From contig NC_092525.1 of the NCBI RefSeq assembly GCF_037038585.1, forward strand, positions 25,068,867 through 25,132,866: a stretch of DNA of 64,000 nucleotides, in the 5' to 3' direction. Source of the stretch: Patagioenas fasciata (Eukaryota > Chordata > Aves > Columbiformes > Columbidae). The notes under the pieces are model-generated. The model made no database searches. It was not told where the DNA came from and saw nothing but the letters and a program-made list of their open reading frames with translations. The position numbers were made by a program, and so were the translations under genes. Below are positions 10,994 to 22,640 of the stretch, one piece after another. Each line of letters starts with the position of its first letter. The stretch's first letter is position 1.

Positions 10994-13900
10994 ACAAGAG
11001 TTTTCAATTTCATTTCAGCAAGTTTGTTTTTCAAAGTTCTTTGGATTTTAAGTGCTCTCATCAACTACTTTTGAATATTTCCTGACAAAACACGTGTACA
11101 TTTTACCTTTTTTCATGTTTATTGATCTAGCTTTTGTTTACAAAAAAATTCAGGTTGGTTAATCACAATCAACATTTATTGCAGGAATTCCCACTAGAAA
11201 TACAACAATGTTAAATCTCCAATGGGGTTTTGTTTCCTTTATATAAAGAAAATGAACAAACAAAATACCTGAGATGCCTTATCCTCATTGTCTGTGAATT
11301 GACAAACACTCAAGCTCAGTGTTATCCAATATTGAACCTCCTTGCATATTCAAGCTATTCTCCCTCAAATGCACCTTCTACATAATGAAGAAAATTGCCT
11401 GTCAACTGTTTAAACAAAGATTACAATATGTTGCATTAACTCTTAATAGTAATATCAACCATTTTTCCCCAGATCTTCGTGAAGACTAATGATCCTTCCT
11501 GTAAAACAAAATCTGAGATTGCTTAAACATTTCCTTACTTGTGTTGGCTTTAACACTGTCATTTGAGTCCAATAAAGATGAAAAGGGACAGAAACCCTCC
11601 CTGTTTTCACTTCTCTGCTGTGAACGGGGTACTGAAACACCCATCTTAAACCAAACCATTTTTGAGATTCATCTTTCTGCAATTAAACACAATGAATCTA
11701 CGAAACTAGCTTTTCGTGCAAGTAGAATCTTATTTAGATAAAACATCGTCACCAATACATAAGTACCCTTTATATAATCTGACTAGCCGTTGATTCTCAT
11801 ATTTAAGATGCTGTTACACTTAATACTATAATAAAGCTTTCTAATTATAATGTCCTATGCTTTTCAACATACATACAGCCTTTTCTTCTGATTAAAGATC
11901 CACCATTACACTAGCTATAAGCAACATCAAAGAGCTCAACTGTTTATTACATGTTATTAATACAAACTCCTCTGCCACAAAACAAATCCATTTTCTAATC
12001 AGACCATCTCCATTGTGCTACCATTCAGAACTGGCATTCTTATCCAAAGGAGACTGGCTTTTCAGATATTGCGGTATTCAACATATTCCTAATATTCCCA
12101 TGGGGATGACAGACTCAGATATATTCATATAAAGAGTAGTAGTCACTCTTCTGAAGAAGATTAAAGCAGTTTCCTGACCAATTGTACTCTAATCTCAATA
12201 TGCCTTCAAGAGAAATTTTTGTGTCAGTGCACAAGGATGTGGTCAAATGCAACACAGGTAATTGTGCCCTTCCCAAGGCTCCCCTTTCATTTAGCTAGTC
12301 AAACTGATTTTTATTTCCTTTACATTTTACAATATAGCTGGGACAAAGCTGACGCTTCATTCCACCTATGTCATGTTGGAATTTCCATGTTTATGTATCA
12401 ATACCTGTGCCACAGAATGCAAGCCTGCTGCAGATTTGAAAAGCCTGCTAATTATGAATAACATTCAGCCTCCTACTTCTATCTGAACAAATGAGCAAGT
12501 CTAAACATGCTTCTCTGTGACAGACACGTCATCCACCGCTTGGATGAAGTTCTTTATTTGAGGCTTTCTGTATCACTTTTTCCATTGTTCTTGTCCACAT
12601 TGTGATTACACTTATTTCTGCCACTTATGCCACAAGACTTGATTCATTTTTTATTTCCTTGTTTTTCTTATTAGATCAGAGCTTACACAAAAACATTGAA
12701 CAGCCCCATCTTCAATGCTATCCTGCAATAATAGAGTCACTGAATATTACCACTTGATATGGTTACTACCACGTACATATTTTAAGAGGATTAGATATAA
12801 TAGAGGTTGCAAACTGGGCCTGCTGAGTTTCTGAAACACACAACGGCACACCCCAGAGAATGAAAAGATAGCCAAGTTCCTGTTGAAAGTCAACAAGTTT
12901 GAGAAACAAATCTTATTTTCAAAGCCTCAAGTCAGGTAGTCCCAATCAAGTGCTCTGTAGCCATCATAAGTCACATTTTGTCAAATGATACTGCAGTACT
13001 CCTATTTGCTAAGCAGAAAATCATGATTCCTTCTATTGACATGCCTTCCAACAAAATCTACTTGATCAGCAAAACCTGTAAAAAAAAGTTTCTCCATCCA
13101 AACATTACTTTGCCAATATGAGAAATATAACTGAAGTTTGTTCCACATAAATTCCCTAATTCCATGGAATTTGTCCACAAGGCGAATGAAGATTTTTCTT
13201 TTTAACCTTAAAGATCTTCCTCTGTGTTTACAATTGATTTGTTTTTTGACTTATGGTTGCTGAATGGAGCAAATGTTTTATGATAACCTAAAAATGTCAT
13301 TCCTAACCTTGCCATTATTGCTTCTACAGTTCAGCTCATCTAATACCTTTTGTAAAAGGTTTGATCCTGTTAAAGATAATAGCAAAATTCTAAATTATAT
13401 CACTGGGATGAGGATCAGATTTGACTTACTGTTCAAAACAGTCGAGGAAAGGGCAGACTTAATGATACCCTGCTTGGAAGAAAAATAGAAGTGCAGTATG
13501 TATATTCATGTTTTTCTGAAATATCGAAATAATTAATTTCATACTCTGGAAATATCAGGGCTTATTCTTATTTAAATGCTTCAAGTTCCTCCTGTTATTA
13601 AAAAAATACTTCAATGTGTCAAACACTTCCAAATACACCGTTTCCAAAACTTGAATTTTAGTAAAAGGTGAGTGTAGAGGTTTTAAGGGGTTTGCTATTA
13701 TCCACAAAGAATAAATTAGCTGCATCTCCATGCCATTAATATTACAAAGGATCCAACTCAGATCTGTGTGAAACATTTTAATTTTGAAACATAAGCAGTC
13801 TGTTTTGCACATAATTATGCTACCCAATGGCTTTCTAATGAAAATCTAACATTTCAGACTCAGCAAACAAATGTGACTGGTCTTTTGTTGTGGTCTCTGT

Positions 13901-16900
13901 GTGAGGGTGCTCATTTATGTGATCTTTAATAACTCTTCTATGATTACACAGAAGCATACAGAGTGTTCTGAGTACAATACCAAAAAATGAAATTGGTATC
14001 TTTTGTGAGGGTTGCAGTTTTGTTTCCAAGCCTAAGATGGCTGAGATTTTACATAGTACATACTAACAAAGCACCTTTAGTCTGTCTATAGCCTATTCTT
14101 TGATTATATTTTTCGGAAAGTTACAGGTCGATATCTCAGTAATCACTTAACTGCTAACATGAATACTATTATTTGTACGTTCTATCTAAGTAGAGGTGTT
14201 TGTGAAGAATGAAAAATGAATTGTTCAGCAGCCCTATGTGGACGTGAATTTCACTGTAGCATCAGTGCTATATTTATTAAATGAAACCTTGATCGCTGTC
14301 AGGAGGTGTATAATAAATATAACTTTAATGGAGTTACCGATTCAAATCAGTTAGGATCTCATACTTAAATTCTATTTCCTCTATCTCAAATAGGGATTGA
14401 AATCTCCAACTGTTACGAGCACTGAGCCATGAAATGTATACTCTATTTCCCCCAGTAATAAAATTTCTCAGTTGTCTACATCAGTAACAAAAGTTCCTCT
14501 AAGCCTAAAATTTCCAGATCAGCAGACTGGCATTGTCCAGACTGGCAACAGGGGATAATTCAAGCAACCTGCATCGCCAACACTTACGGTAAAGGTTTAT
14601 GATTGAGAGATAGTAGCAAGACTGTTTATTGCAGGACAAATTATCGGCAGAGAAGCTCATTCTCCACAGAATCCTACCATCTAATTATCAGCCTTCTGGG
14701 AGTTTTCTCTCAACACACAAAATTTTCCTTCCTAGCTAACAAAATATAAAACATACAAGCAGCTTCAGCCAAAGGGGGACTTCTAAGGATAAAAATCACT
14801 AGAATGGGAAAAACTGTCTTCAAGTTATTAAAATCCACTCTCAAAAGATGTTTATCACTGGATGTCATAAGGAGATAATTTACTGTAATAACATATGAAT
14901 CTTTTAATACATATGAATTTGAGCCCTACTTCTATTATTCTTATGTGAAGCAATAAAGGACCAGAGCATCCCACAGAAATGGTTATACTAGTTATGCGTA
15001 TAAATGCTGTCATTTTGGTTAAAAAAATATTTAACAGGAAGATCAATTTGCATTCAGCTTTCATGCCAGTGTAAATCTGAAGCTAAACATTCATTTCAAC
15101 GATATTTGTCTATATTTATAGCTGCATAACACACTAGATCCAAGTTCACCATTGCTTTAATTTGCTTGATCATGTGAAGAAACTGAGCACTAATTGCAAA
15201 CCTGCCCTATCACTACAAGAACTACACTTTTAGTCCCACTTCAATTCTATCTTTTTTCACACTTGAGATTACCTTTAAAATCTACAAGTCAGCAAGACAG
15301 TAGCATAACCTAGGCCAGCAAGTCAACCCCTCCCAAGTACTGTAATCTAAGGCAAAACCACTTATGAATTTGAACTTTTTCAAGATTCAAAATCAAAGCA
15401 AGCTAACACATATAAGAGACGTTATTCAGCAACATGCTGCTTGCAGCCTCCAAGAAAGACACAATGGCGGTTTAGAAGCAAATGGATGAAAAAGCCAAGC
15501 TGACATTCCGACGTTAATCTTCCCATATATTTTAACCAGCATATAAACAAGACTCTTGATTCCAGTAATAGGCAAGACTTTCAGTTCTCACCTCCAAGGG
15601 CTTTAGTGAGTACTTAGCACTTTGACAAACAAATCAAGAATAAAAGTTTAAAATCTTTATTCTCAAATGCTTTGGCTACACATGTGAGCATGCACATGTT
15701 TAGAAAACCTACCTAACTGCAATCCGAGTACCCTCTCTGGTTCGCATTTTTTACATTCCTAACAGGTAGTCTACAGGTCACTATTTTTCCTCTCTGCTTT
15801 GCTCTTGGTCAATAATCAATTTTTCCATGGAAAATGTTGATATTCTTCGCTTCGCCTGCTACTTGACTTTGACCACATTCTGGAACGTACACAGTATTCA
15901 TGGCCTGTTATCTCAATACACTGATAGGTTGTTTTCCGCTGATAAGATATAACTCATGAATTAAGTCTATTTTCTTGGAAGAGCAAATAATAGGAGTGCA
16001 AACATCTTAAATAAGCCATTCTGTTTCACATGCAACCTTATGTATTGTTCTAGAATAATAATAATTCAGTGTCAAACATACTGCCAGAGAGTCAAACTGC
16101 AAAAGACATCAACATATAATTTCAATGTCATTACTCCTGTAATTACTAACATGAATTTAATGTACAAGCTTGCGTAACTCCCCCATTATTACATTCTACA
16201 GATGTCACACAGCTATTCGTAAAACTAAAAATAATCATGGCTTAATTAGACAGGTTTAAATTACTGTTTTACTTCTCCCACTTAGAAGCAAATTCTATTA
16301 TCCATCCTGATTCAAAGTCATCATTCCTGCTGTTCCACTTGCTCACAAGAGCAGACTCTCAACTCATGACTTCTATTCAGTAGTAGTAATCCTACAACAG
16401 ATGATCTGGAAAACTCAAAGAAAGGCAAGAACTACTCAAAAATAGCTGTAGTGTACCAGATGTACCAGACCAAGACTCTGCTGAACACTAAACAGCTATT
16501 ATCAACGTACAGCCATGTACACAACAGCATACACCACTGCCTGAGAAAGCCAGAATAGCCCTCAGGTAGGACTAATTAGCCCAGGTCATAATCTTATTAG
16601 CTGTACTACTTCTTTTCCCCAAACTGGTTTCTATGGACCTCTTCTGTGTTATATTTATTGATTATCCAACTGCTTTGAAAAAATAACAGCAAAAAATCAC
16701 CAGCCCACTGTTGCAAAATTTGGGAACAGTATAAACCAAAAGTTGTATTAAAGTGTTAATTTTTTTAACTTTAGAAGAACACTATTATATGAAGATGGAA
16801 AATAACGATGATACATAGACTGACTGAATGATTTAAAAAAATAATTAAAAAAAATTCCTATACAGAGGGAGAGAAGTGATCTTTTAAACTACTCTAGGAT

Positions 16901-19208
16901 TTTCATCCAAAGAAGCTGCTGGAAAGCTGGATGAGCACAAGCCAAATGGTAGTTGGTTTAAGCAGAGGTTTGGTAGAGTACTGTAAACACAAGACAGTTA
17001 TGCCTTTCTTTAAAGAAGTACTAGGTAGAAGTACTGCTACACTGTCTGTCACACTGTTCTCAAGTTTTGTTCAGTTTCTTGAACAGTTATACTTCAGGCA
17101 TTTTTATTCAGTGTTTATTCAGTCTTGTTCAGTGCATATTAAGCATGAGATTTTAAGATCAAAAAATAGTGCAGATTCACAGTCCATGTTGAACAGAGCT
17201 CTTATGTGCACACGTAATAAAATAACATTCTATGTGATGCATTTCTGATGATATAGCAACTTAGAGCTCTCAGTAAGCCCCTTTTTAGCATTTAAACAGA
17301 TAAAGTTTAATTGTACTGTTACACAGCATGTGCAAAGTAAACAAATATGGAAATATATGCAAACATACTAATACATACTAGTTTTACAGTACATTGTATG
17401 AAAGATGTGCATACACAAAGGTTTCAAGCATAGGTAGAGAAAAGCAGGGATCTTTACCAAGAAACACAACTAAAAGTAATTTCTGCAAGATAAAAACAAC
17501 CTGCAAGATACTGACTACATACCAAAAAAAAAGATCCCTGCTACACCTCAGATCCTTTTAGTGATTAAGTGATGAACATTTGTCCTCATAAGGCTTTGTC
17601 TGTATCACTATAAACTTCAATTGTCAGACTCCCAAAGGTCTCTTTTACAGATACTAAATCCATCTGGTTCACTGTTTTGTGACAGTTATGAAACAGAGGG
17701 ACCAGCTGTCCAAAATGCCTGTCCCAGAGCCTGAATATCCTGGTGGTTCTTGCAGCAAAAATAAGATAGCAAGGTCTCTCCCCATCCCATCTGACCCCCT
17801 CAACTTACGCTTGAGAAGGGCAGTCAGACATTTATGCCAGTTTTTATAACAATCACCCATTGTAAGAAAAACAAACACGAACCACACAGCAAACATACCA
17901 CAAACACCATGCACCAAAAAAACCTCACATAGTGACGTAAACAGAAAAATTACTAAATGACTACTGACATCCCAGGACACTGCCCTGAATTCTCCAGCTA
18001 AAACTGCATTCAAAGACAGTTATTCACTTTGGACTGTAAGGTGTAGTTCAATACACTTTCAGTCTTCACAGTCAGCATCTAACATAACTGGGTCTCTGCA
18101 TCACTGCTCTGCACTAGTCTTAGTAATAATAGATAAATATCTGCCAAAAACCCTTTCAAGTTTCTTTTCCTACTCCCAGGAATGATTGCCCTTGAGAGCA
18201 CCACTTAACCCTCTCTAAACTGGTCCACTATATTCCAGTTGCATGCACTACTCCAAATTTGAAACTATAGCTACTTATTTCATTCACAGAAGCAATTTAT
18301 CATCTATACTTTACGCTGCAGTTCAATAGCCTACTGTACTTTCTCACCTCCTTAAAAATTAAACTCTGACTCATAAAAAGATGGTTATTGGCCTTGCTCT
18401 AATACTGATGGAAGTAATAAGAGTCTGTTTCAAGGAAACTTGTTGGTAAGTTTCATTATTTAATTTCTTAACATTTTATGGATGAAAATCATGAATTTTC
18501 AACAGCAATACCACACTGTGTATTCTTTGACAGCACAAAAGTTATCATCATCATCATCTTCGATGTTTGTAGCATTGTTAGAGTCTTGAAATTATGTTTC
18601 TATAGTAAGGGGACAAAAAAAGAGACTATATAAATTATAACAGAATCATAATCATTAGTAAGTCTTAAGTAATACAACAGAAATACTGATAACAGGGATA
18701 GAAAAACTGTGCTCCTTCTCAGCTTATTCCAATTCTGTAGGAAGAATCAATGCTTTCTTGCACAAAATAAGATTAACAACAGTTTTAGCTAACAGCTAAC
18801 TACATCTGTTCAGATGCTAGATTAAGTTGATAAACCTTGATGGGCAGCATGTGAGCTTTCAGGCCAAGCTTTAACTCTCTGTTTACTACAGCCTCTAAAC
18901 AAAACTTAACAATAAAGGTGGTTTCATTTGGGGTTTTTTGTTAGCTTTTGGTGGTAGTGGTTTCCCCTCCTACCCCGTTAGTATAACATTAACTGCACGG
19001 ACGCAATTCTTGCTAATAAAAAGGTAAAAGTATTACATGAAAGTATAATATCAAGGGATAACATTGAATATTACTGCAGGAAGTTTTTGAAATGTACTTT
19101 ACCATAATGTTCCAAGCCCCATGAGCAAGTAGACTCTACTTTACCAAAGTGTTTGTCTTTTTTACCTGAAGACACCTTTAACTTCCTAACTTCTACCAAA
19201 ATGACTCA

Positions 19209-19236
19209 TACTGAAATAACTGATACTGAAATAACT
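19209..19236. repeat. 15-bp tandem duplication
   Basis: The unit TACTGAAATAACTGA at 19209-19223 is followed at once by a second copy, identical for its first 13 bases. It is a very short duplication without evident function. Confidence 0.8.
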
Positions 19237-21172
19237 CCTCAACATTAGGCCTGAGATGCCTTTACAAGAACCAACGCATATTACTTATTTCTTTTTTTTT
19301 CCTGATCATCTATGTATGTAGATGGTCAAATCAGTTTATGTACATTTATCAAGTTTAAATTCCAAAACATGAACATCTGGACATTTCACATTAAAATACC
19401 GATGACTGAGGTTATAGCATCTTTTTTTTGGAAGGGTTTTTTGATTGATTGGCTGTTATGTTTCAGGGAGTTGTTTTCATACATCCTTAACTATGTACAA
19501 CCTTGGCCCGGCATTTTTTCCATAAATAAAGAGGGGGCATATTTTTTGTAGTACATAAAGTTTTCATTGCTTTATTTTAAAAAGGCAACTGCTTTCAATT
19601 ACAGTATTCCTATGTTTGATTTGGCAAATTGAAGTTGGTGTAAGTTATGTTATCCTTTGAAATTAAGAAGCAGAACATGAAAGATCCATCAACTCTTAAC
19701 TAGTAAGTACTCCCAGTTCTGCTGGAAACAGAAATTAAACACAATAAAAATGCTGCAACTCACTTTATATCTTAACCAGATTTTCTTTATGAACATCATT
19801 TCCAACATGGAGAGCTGTGACCCGATTAATTGCACATAATTAAACAGTCACAAATATGGTGTGGCTGCTGCCTGCAGATACCAAAAGCCTTCAGGGGATG
19901 AAAAAGTTTTAAAATAACCTAATTTGTTCAGGCCTTGTGAACTTTATATCAAGGAAAATAAAATTAGGCGTCCTAATCAACAGGTTGAATGGCAATAATA
20001 CACAATGAAGCATTTACTCTAGAATTTTCTAGGATGTGATTGTACACGTAACTAACTTAAAATATTTTAACATAATTGATTAGTCAAACAGATTATGTGA
20101 CAGGCAGAAGTCAGTTTAACCTTGCTCTAGCAGACATACATCTAAATTCTTACAAATGGCACTCATGAGCATCTTAGCTGGCAACACAACAGACAAACTA
20201 ACCCGGGAAAGGTTCATCTATAAAGTTATCCTGGAATTTCTTGCATATCTAGGAATCTTTAAAGTCTCCTGCAAATCAGGAACAGAAGCCTGCATAGAGA
20301 AATATACTATATTCCTCAATAGTGCATATCTTCCGTAAAGAGGAAATCATACATGGTAGTTAATTAGGGTGCTCAATTTCCTGAAGTCTTCAAAACAGAA
20401 ACAACCACTTTTGCTCAGAAATTATGCACTATAAAATAGAATAGAGACAATGAAAACTAACATGACAGTGACTAATCATGCTGCAACACACACAAACAGT
20501 CCAGATCGTGAACAGTCTATTGCAGGCACAGTAGTGCAAATCATCATTGATTCTCACCTGCTCAAAAGAAAAAAAAAGAAAAAAAAGAGTGACAATACTG
20601 GCAAAATTTAGACTAATGCTCTGGGTAGGCATAAATGTAACATTTTCATTAGTATAATTTTGAACATTGATGGCTGCAATAAATAAATAATCAAGTGAGA
20701 ATGAAGCCCATATTTTCTTCTGAGACAGGAAAACAAAATAACTTCTGTCTCCAATTGGGGTTGCTTCTTGGTGGGAGAAAAAAAATAAAAATGATCAGAA
20801 CTTCTTGTCTTTCACAGTATTATTGCTTCAACTGCTGAAGTTTAAGAAACTGAGTTATGCTCTTTAAGTAAATACTGTACTGCCCCAAAATGACCACATT
20901 GAAGTAGACAGACACAGCAATTTGTCAGAGGGGAAAAACAGTGAATAGATAAGGCCTAAAGAAAAAGATAAATGAGAGATACATGTGGAAAGTTAACCTA
21001 TTTCTTCATGTGTCTTGTTGTTTCTCTGACTGTTAGCTGTTAGCTAATTTGCAGGTATTAATATTATGTGTATTTGGGAGCGTGGAGGATACCCCCGAGA
21101 CACAAAAAAATGACCTCTGGAAAAACATTAGGGCCATTCATATACCAAATACAAGATATATCAACAGCAGAC

Positions 21173-21231
21173 AATGCTGAAGCTCAAGGTCTGGTAACAG
21201 TCCAGTTGAGACTCAGCTGAGCTTCAGCATT
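21173..21231. repeat. Perfect 14-bp inverted repeat, hairpin of 59 nt
   Basis: AATGCTGAAGCTCA (21173-21186) is the exact reverse complement of TGAGCTTCAGCATT (21218-21231). The 31-base interior can itself fold through CTGG at 21191-21194 with CCAG at 21202-21205, leaving a 7-base loop. The overall size is close to a small pre-miRNA or a cruciform. The arms are mixed-sequence, so composition alone does not explain them. It lies about 1 kb before the CpG-rich block. I recognise no known microRNA in it. Confidence 0.7.
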
Positions 21232-21699
21232 TGAAGCTGATTCTTCATCTGTCTAATGTACTTGGCATATATGAGCAAATATATGCCTTCTGGAAACTCA
21301 TCATATGTTTAAAATTCTAGAAGTTAGTAAGGTGCAGAACACAGAGTAAGAGGACACACGAACATGCCACTTATTAATAAAGGCAGTTTAGGAATCAATG
21401 ACTTCACCTTTTTAATTCCAACTGAAAAATCCAACCTTATGGTCCTGACTTCAAAGCACTATCTGCACGTGCCATTGAGGGGAAAGAAAATGTTGTAATG
21501 ATACAGTGCTCTTTTAATTTGTGTTTTAAAGCAAGTAGTAACACAAATTCAATTCTGAAAGCTAACTGGATAGAGGAAGAAAAAAAAAATATTCGAGAGA
21601 CATCCAAATAACTATTTACTAAAAGGCTTTGATTTGCAAAACAGAAAATACAAATATGCTAGAACTCTTACAATACAAAGGAAATCGATCTGAACTGAG

Positions 21700-22640
21700 T
21701 CACCAGCTGACACAAACGCGAGTACCTTGGCAAAAGGAGTGTTTGCTTTCACAAGAATAAAACCATGTCAGTTTCAAGAGAGCAGCCGGAGTCACTGGAA
21801 CCAGAGACACAGCACCATGGGCCGGAACACTCTGGAGAACGGCAAAGCGCGAGAAGGTGTTAGCATCCCAAAAATCAGGGAAGATCAGGAATGCCAGGAG
21901 CATTCTCACAAGAACTGGAGGCTGGAATGCACCCTCGGGTGCCCCAGGCCACGGGAAGGATCCTGAAGCCACACACGGTCCTGGTTCTCCACTTTGCTCT
22001 CTTTGAAAGAGATGGAGCTAAACTCACAGTATTTAAGATGGTATGTGCAAAATTTAGATTTATTTTCATTATTGCATTACAGTGGAAATATTAATGCTTT
22101 TACAGAACGCTGCTAAACCTCCTCAGCCATAAGGTGAACTAGAAACAATGCAGCCACGTGCCGATGAAGTTTTTAGCCTCTTCAGCTGCGCTGAGCTCAC
22201 AGAACTTACAAAGCCCCACAAAGATTGGGACGCAATAGAAACATCTTTCTCAGTCCCAGGAGCAGCGGCAAGAGCTGCACAGCCTGAGAGGAGCGGCCAC
22301 TGCACAGCGCGAGCCGTGGGGAAGAAGCCACGGCTGCAGGACAAGGAGCGCACGCGGGCCGCGCACAGGGCAGTGCACATGGGAACAAGGAGCCCTCGCG
22401 GCGCGCGGGTGCAGGTGGGACACGGCGCCACCCACCCGCCCCTTCCACGTGCCCCTTCCACGTGCCCCTTCCACGTGCCCCTTCCACGTGCCCCTTCCAC
22501 GTGCCCCTTCCACGTGCCCCTTCCACGTGCCCCCAAGGAGTATTTGCACCTTACAGATGTATGAGCAGCTGTCAGGGGCACTGAGGGGCCTGAATTGCCT
22601 GAGCAGCCGCACCTGAGCACACACCGCACCCATTGCTACC
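21700..22640. promoter_or_regulatory. Isolated GC/CpG-rich block, candidate regulatory island
   Basis: Against an AT-rich, CpG-poor background this stretch becomes GC-rich, peaking at 22261-22440, where a hand count gives about 72% G+C. I count 26 CpG dinucleotides between 22261 and 22534, roughly one per 10 bases, whereas many nearby rows have none. Vertebrate CpG-dense blocks are often promoters or other unmethylated regulatory DNA. No TATA box, splice pattern or first exon is evident, and direction cannot be fixed. An imported GC-rich tandem repeat is the main alternative. The reading frames crossing it on both strands arise from the GC richness and the embedded 13-bp repeat. Confidence 0.5.
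22441..22534. repeat. 13-bp minisatellite with seven CACGTG E-boxes
   Basis: The unit CCACGTGCCCCTT is repeated 7.2 times head to tail with no visible mismatch. The palindrome CACGTG falls at 22446, 22459, 22472, 22485, 22498, 22511 and 22524. CACGTG is the canonical E-box bound by the USF, MYC/MAX and MITF/TFE bHLH-leucine-zipper factors. Two more CACGTG sites lie just upstream, at 21467 and 22155; the latter has the same CCACGTGCC context. The perfect identity suggests recent expansion or homogenisation. Because 13 is not a multiple of 3, the repeat reads open in several frames and creates false ORFs. Confidence 0.9.

Larger units (their letters stand above)
10994..21699. other. AT-rich DNA with no recognisable gene
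   Basis: No exon, RNA gene or known repeat is supported here. Open frames of about 100 codons (for example 16931-17248 and the minus-strand frame 17669-18013) have no recognisable domain and contain low-complexity residue runs. Small items are a 15-bp tandem duplication at 19209-19236, two 14-bp palindromes centred on CCATGG (13158-13171 and 15831-15844), an (ATC)5 run at 18544 and the hairpin near 21.2 kb. Confidence 0.6.

Noticed and set aside
22123..22629. Overlapping 168-codon minus-strand and 138-codon plus-strand open frames across the GC-rich block
   Set aside because: They are open because the block is GC-rich and because a 13-bp repeat reads through in several frames. The residue repeats (ARGRGTWKGHVEG-like on one strand, RAPSTCPFHVPLP on the other) are translations of the minisatellite. 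No domain or splice context supports a gene.
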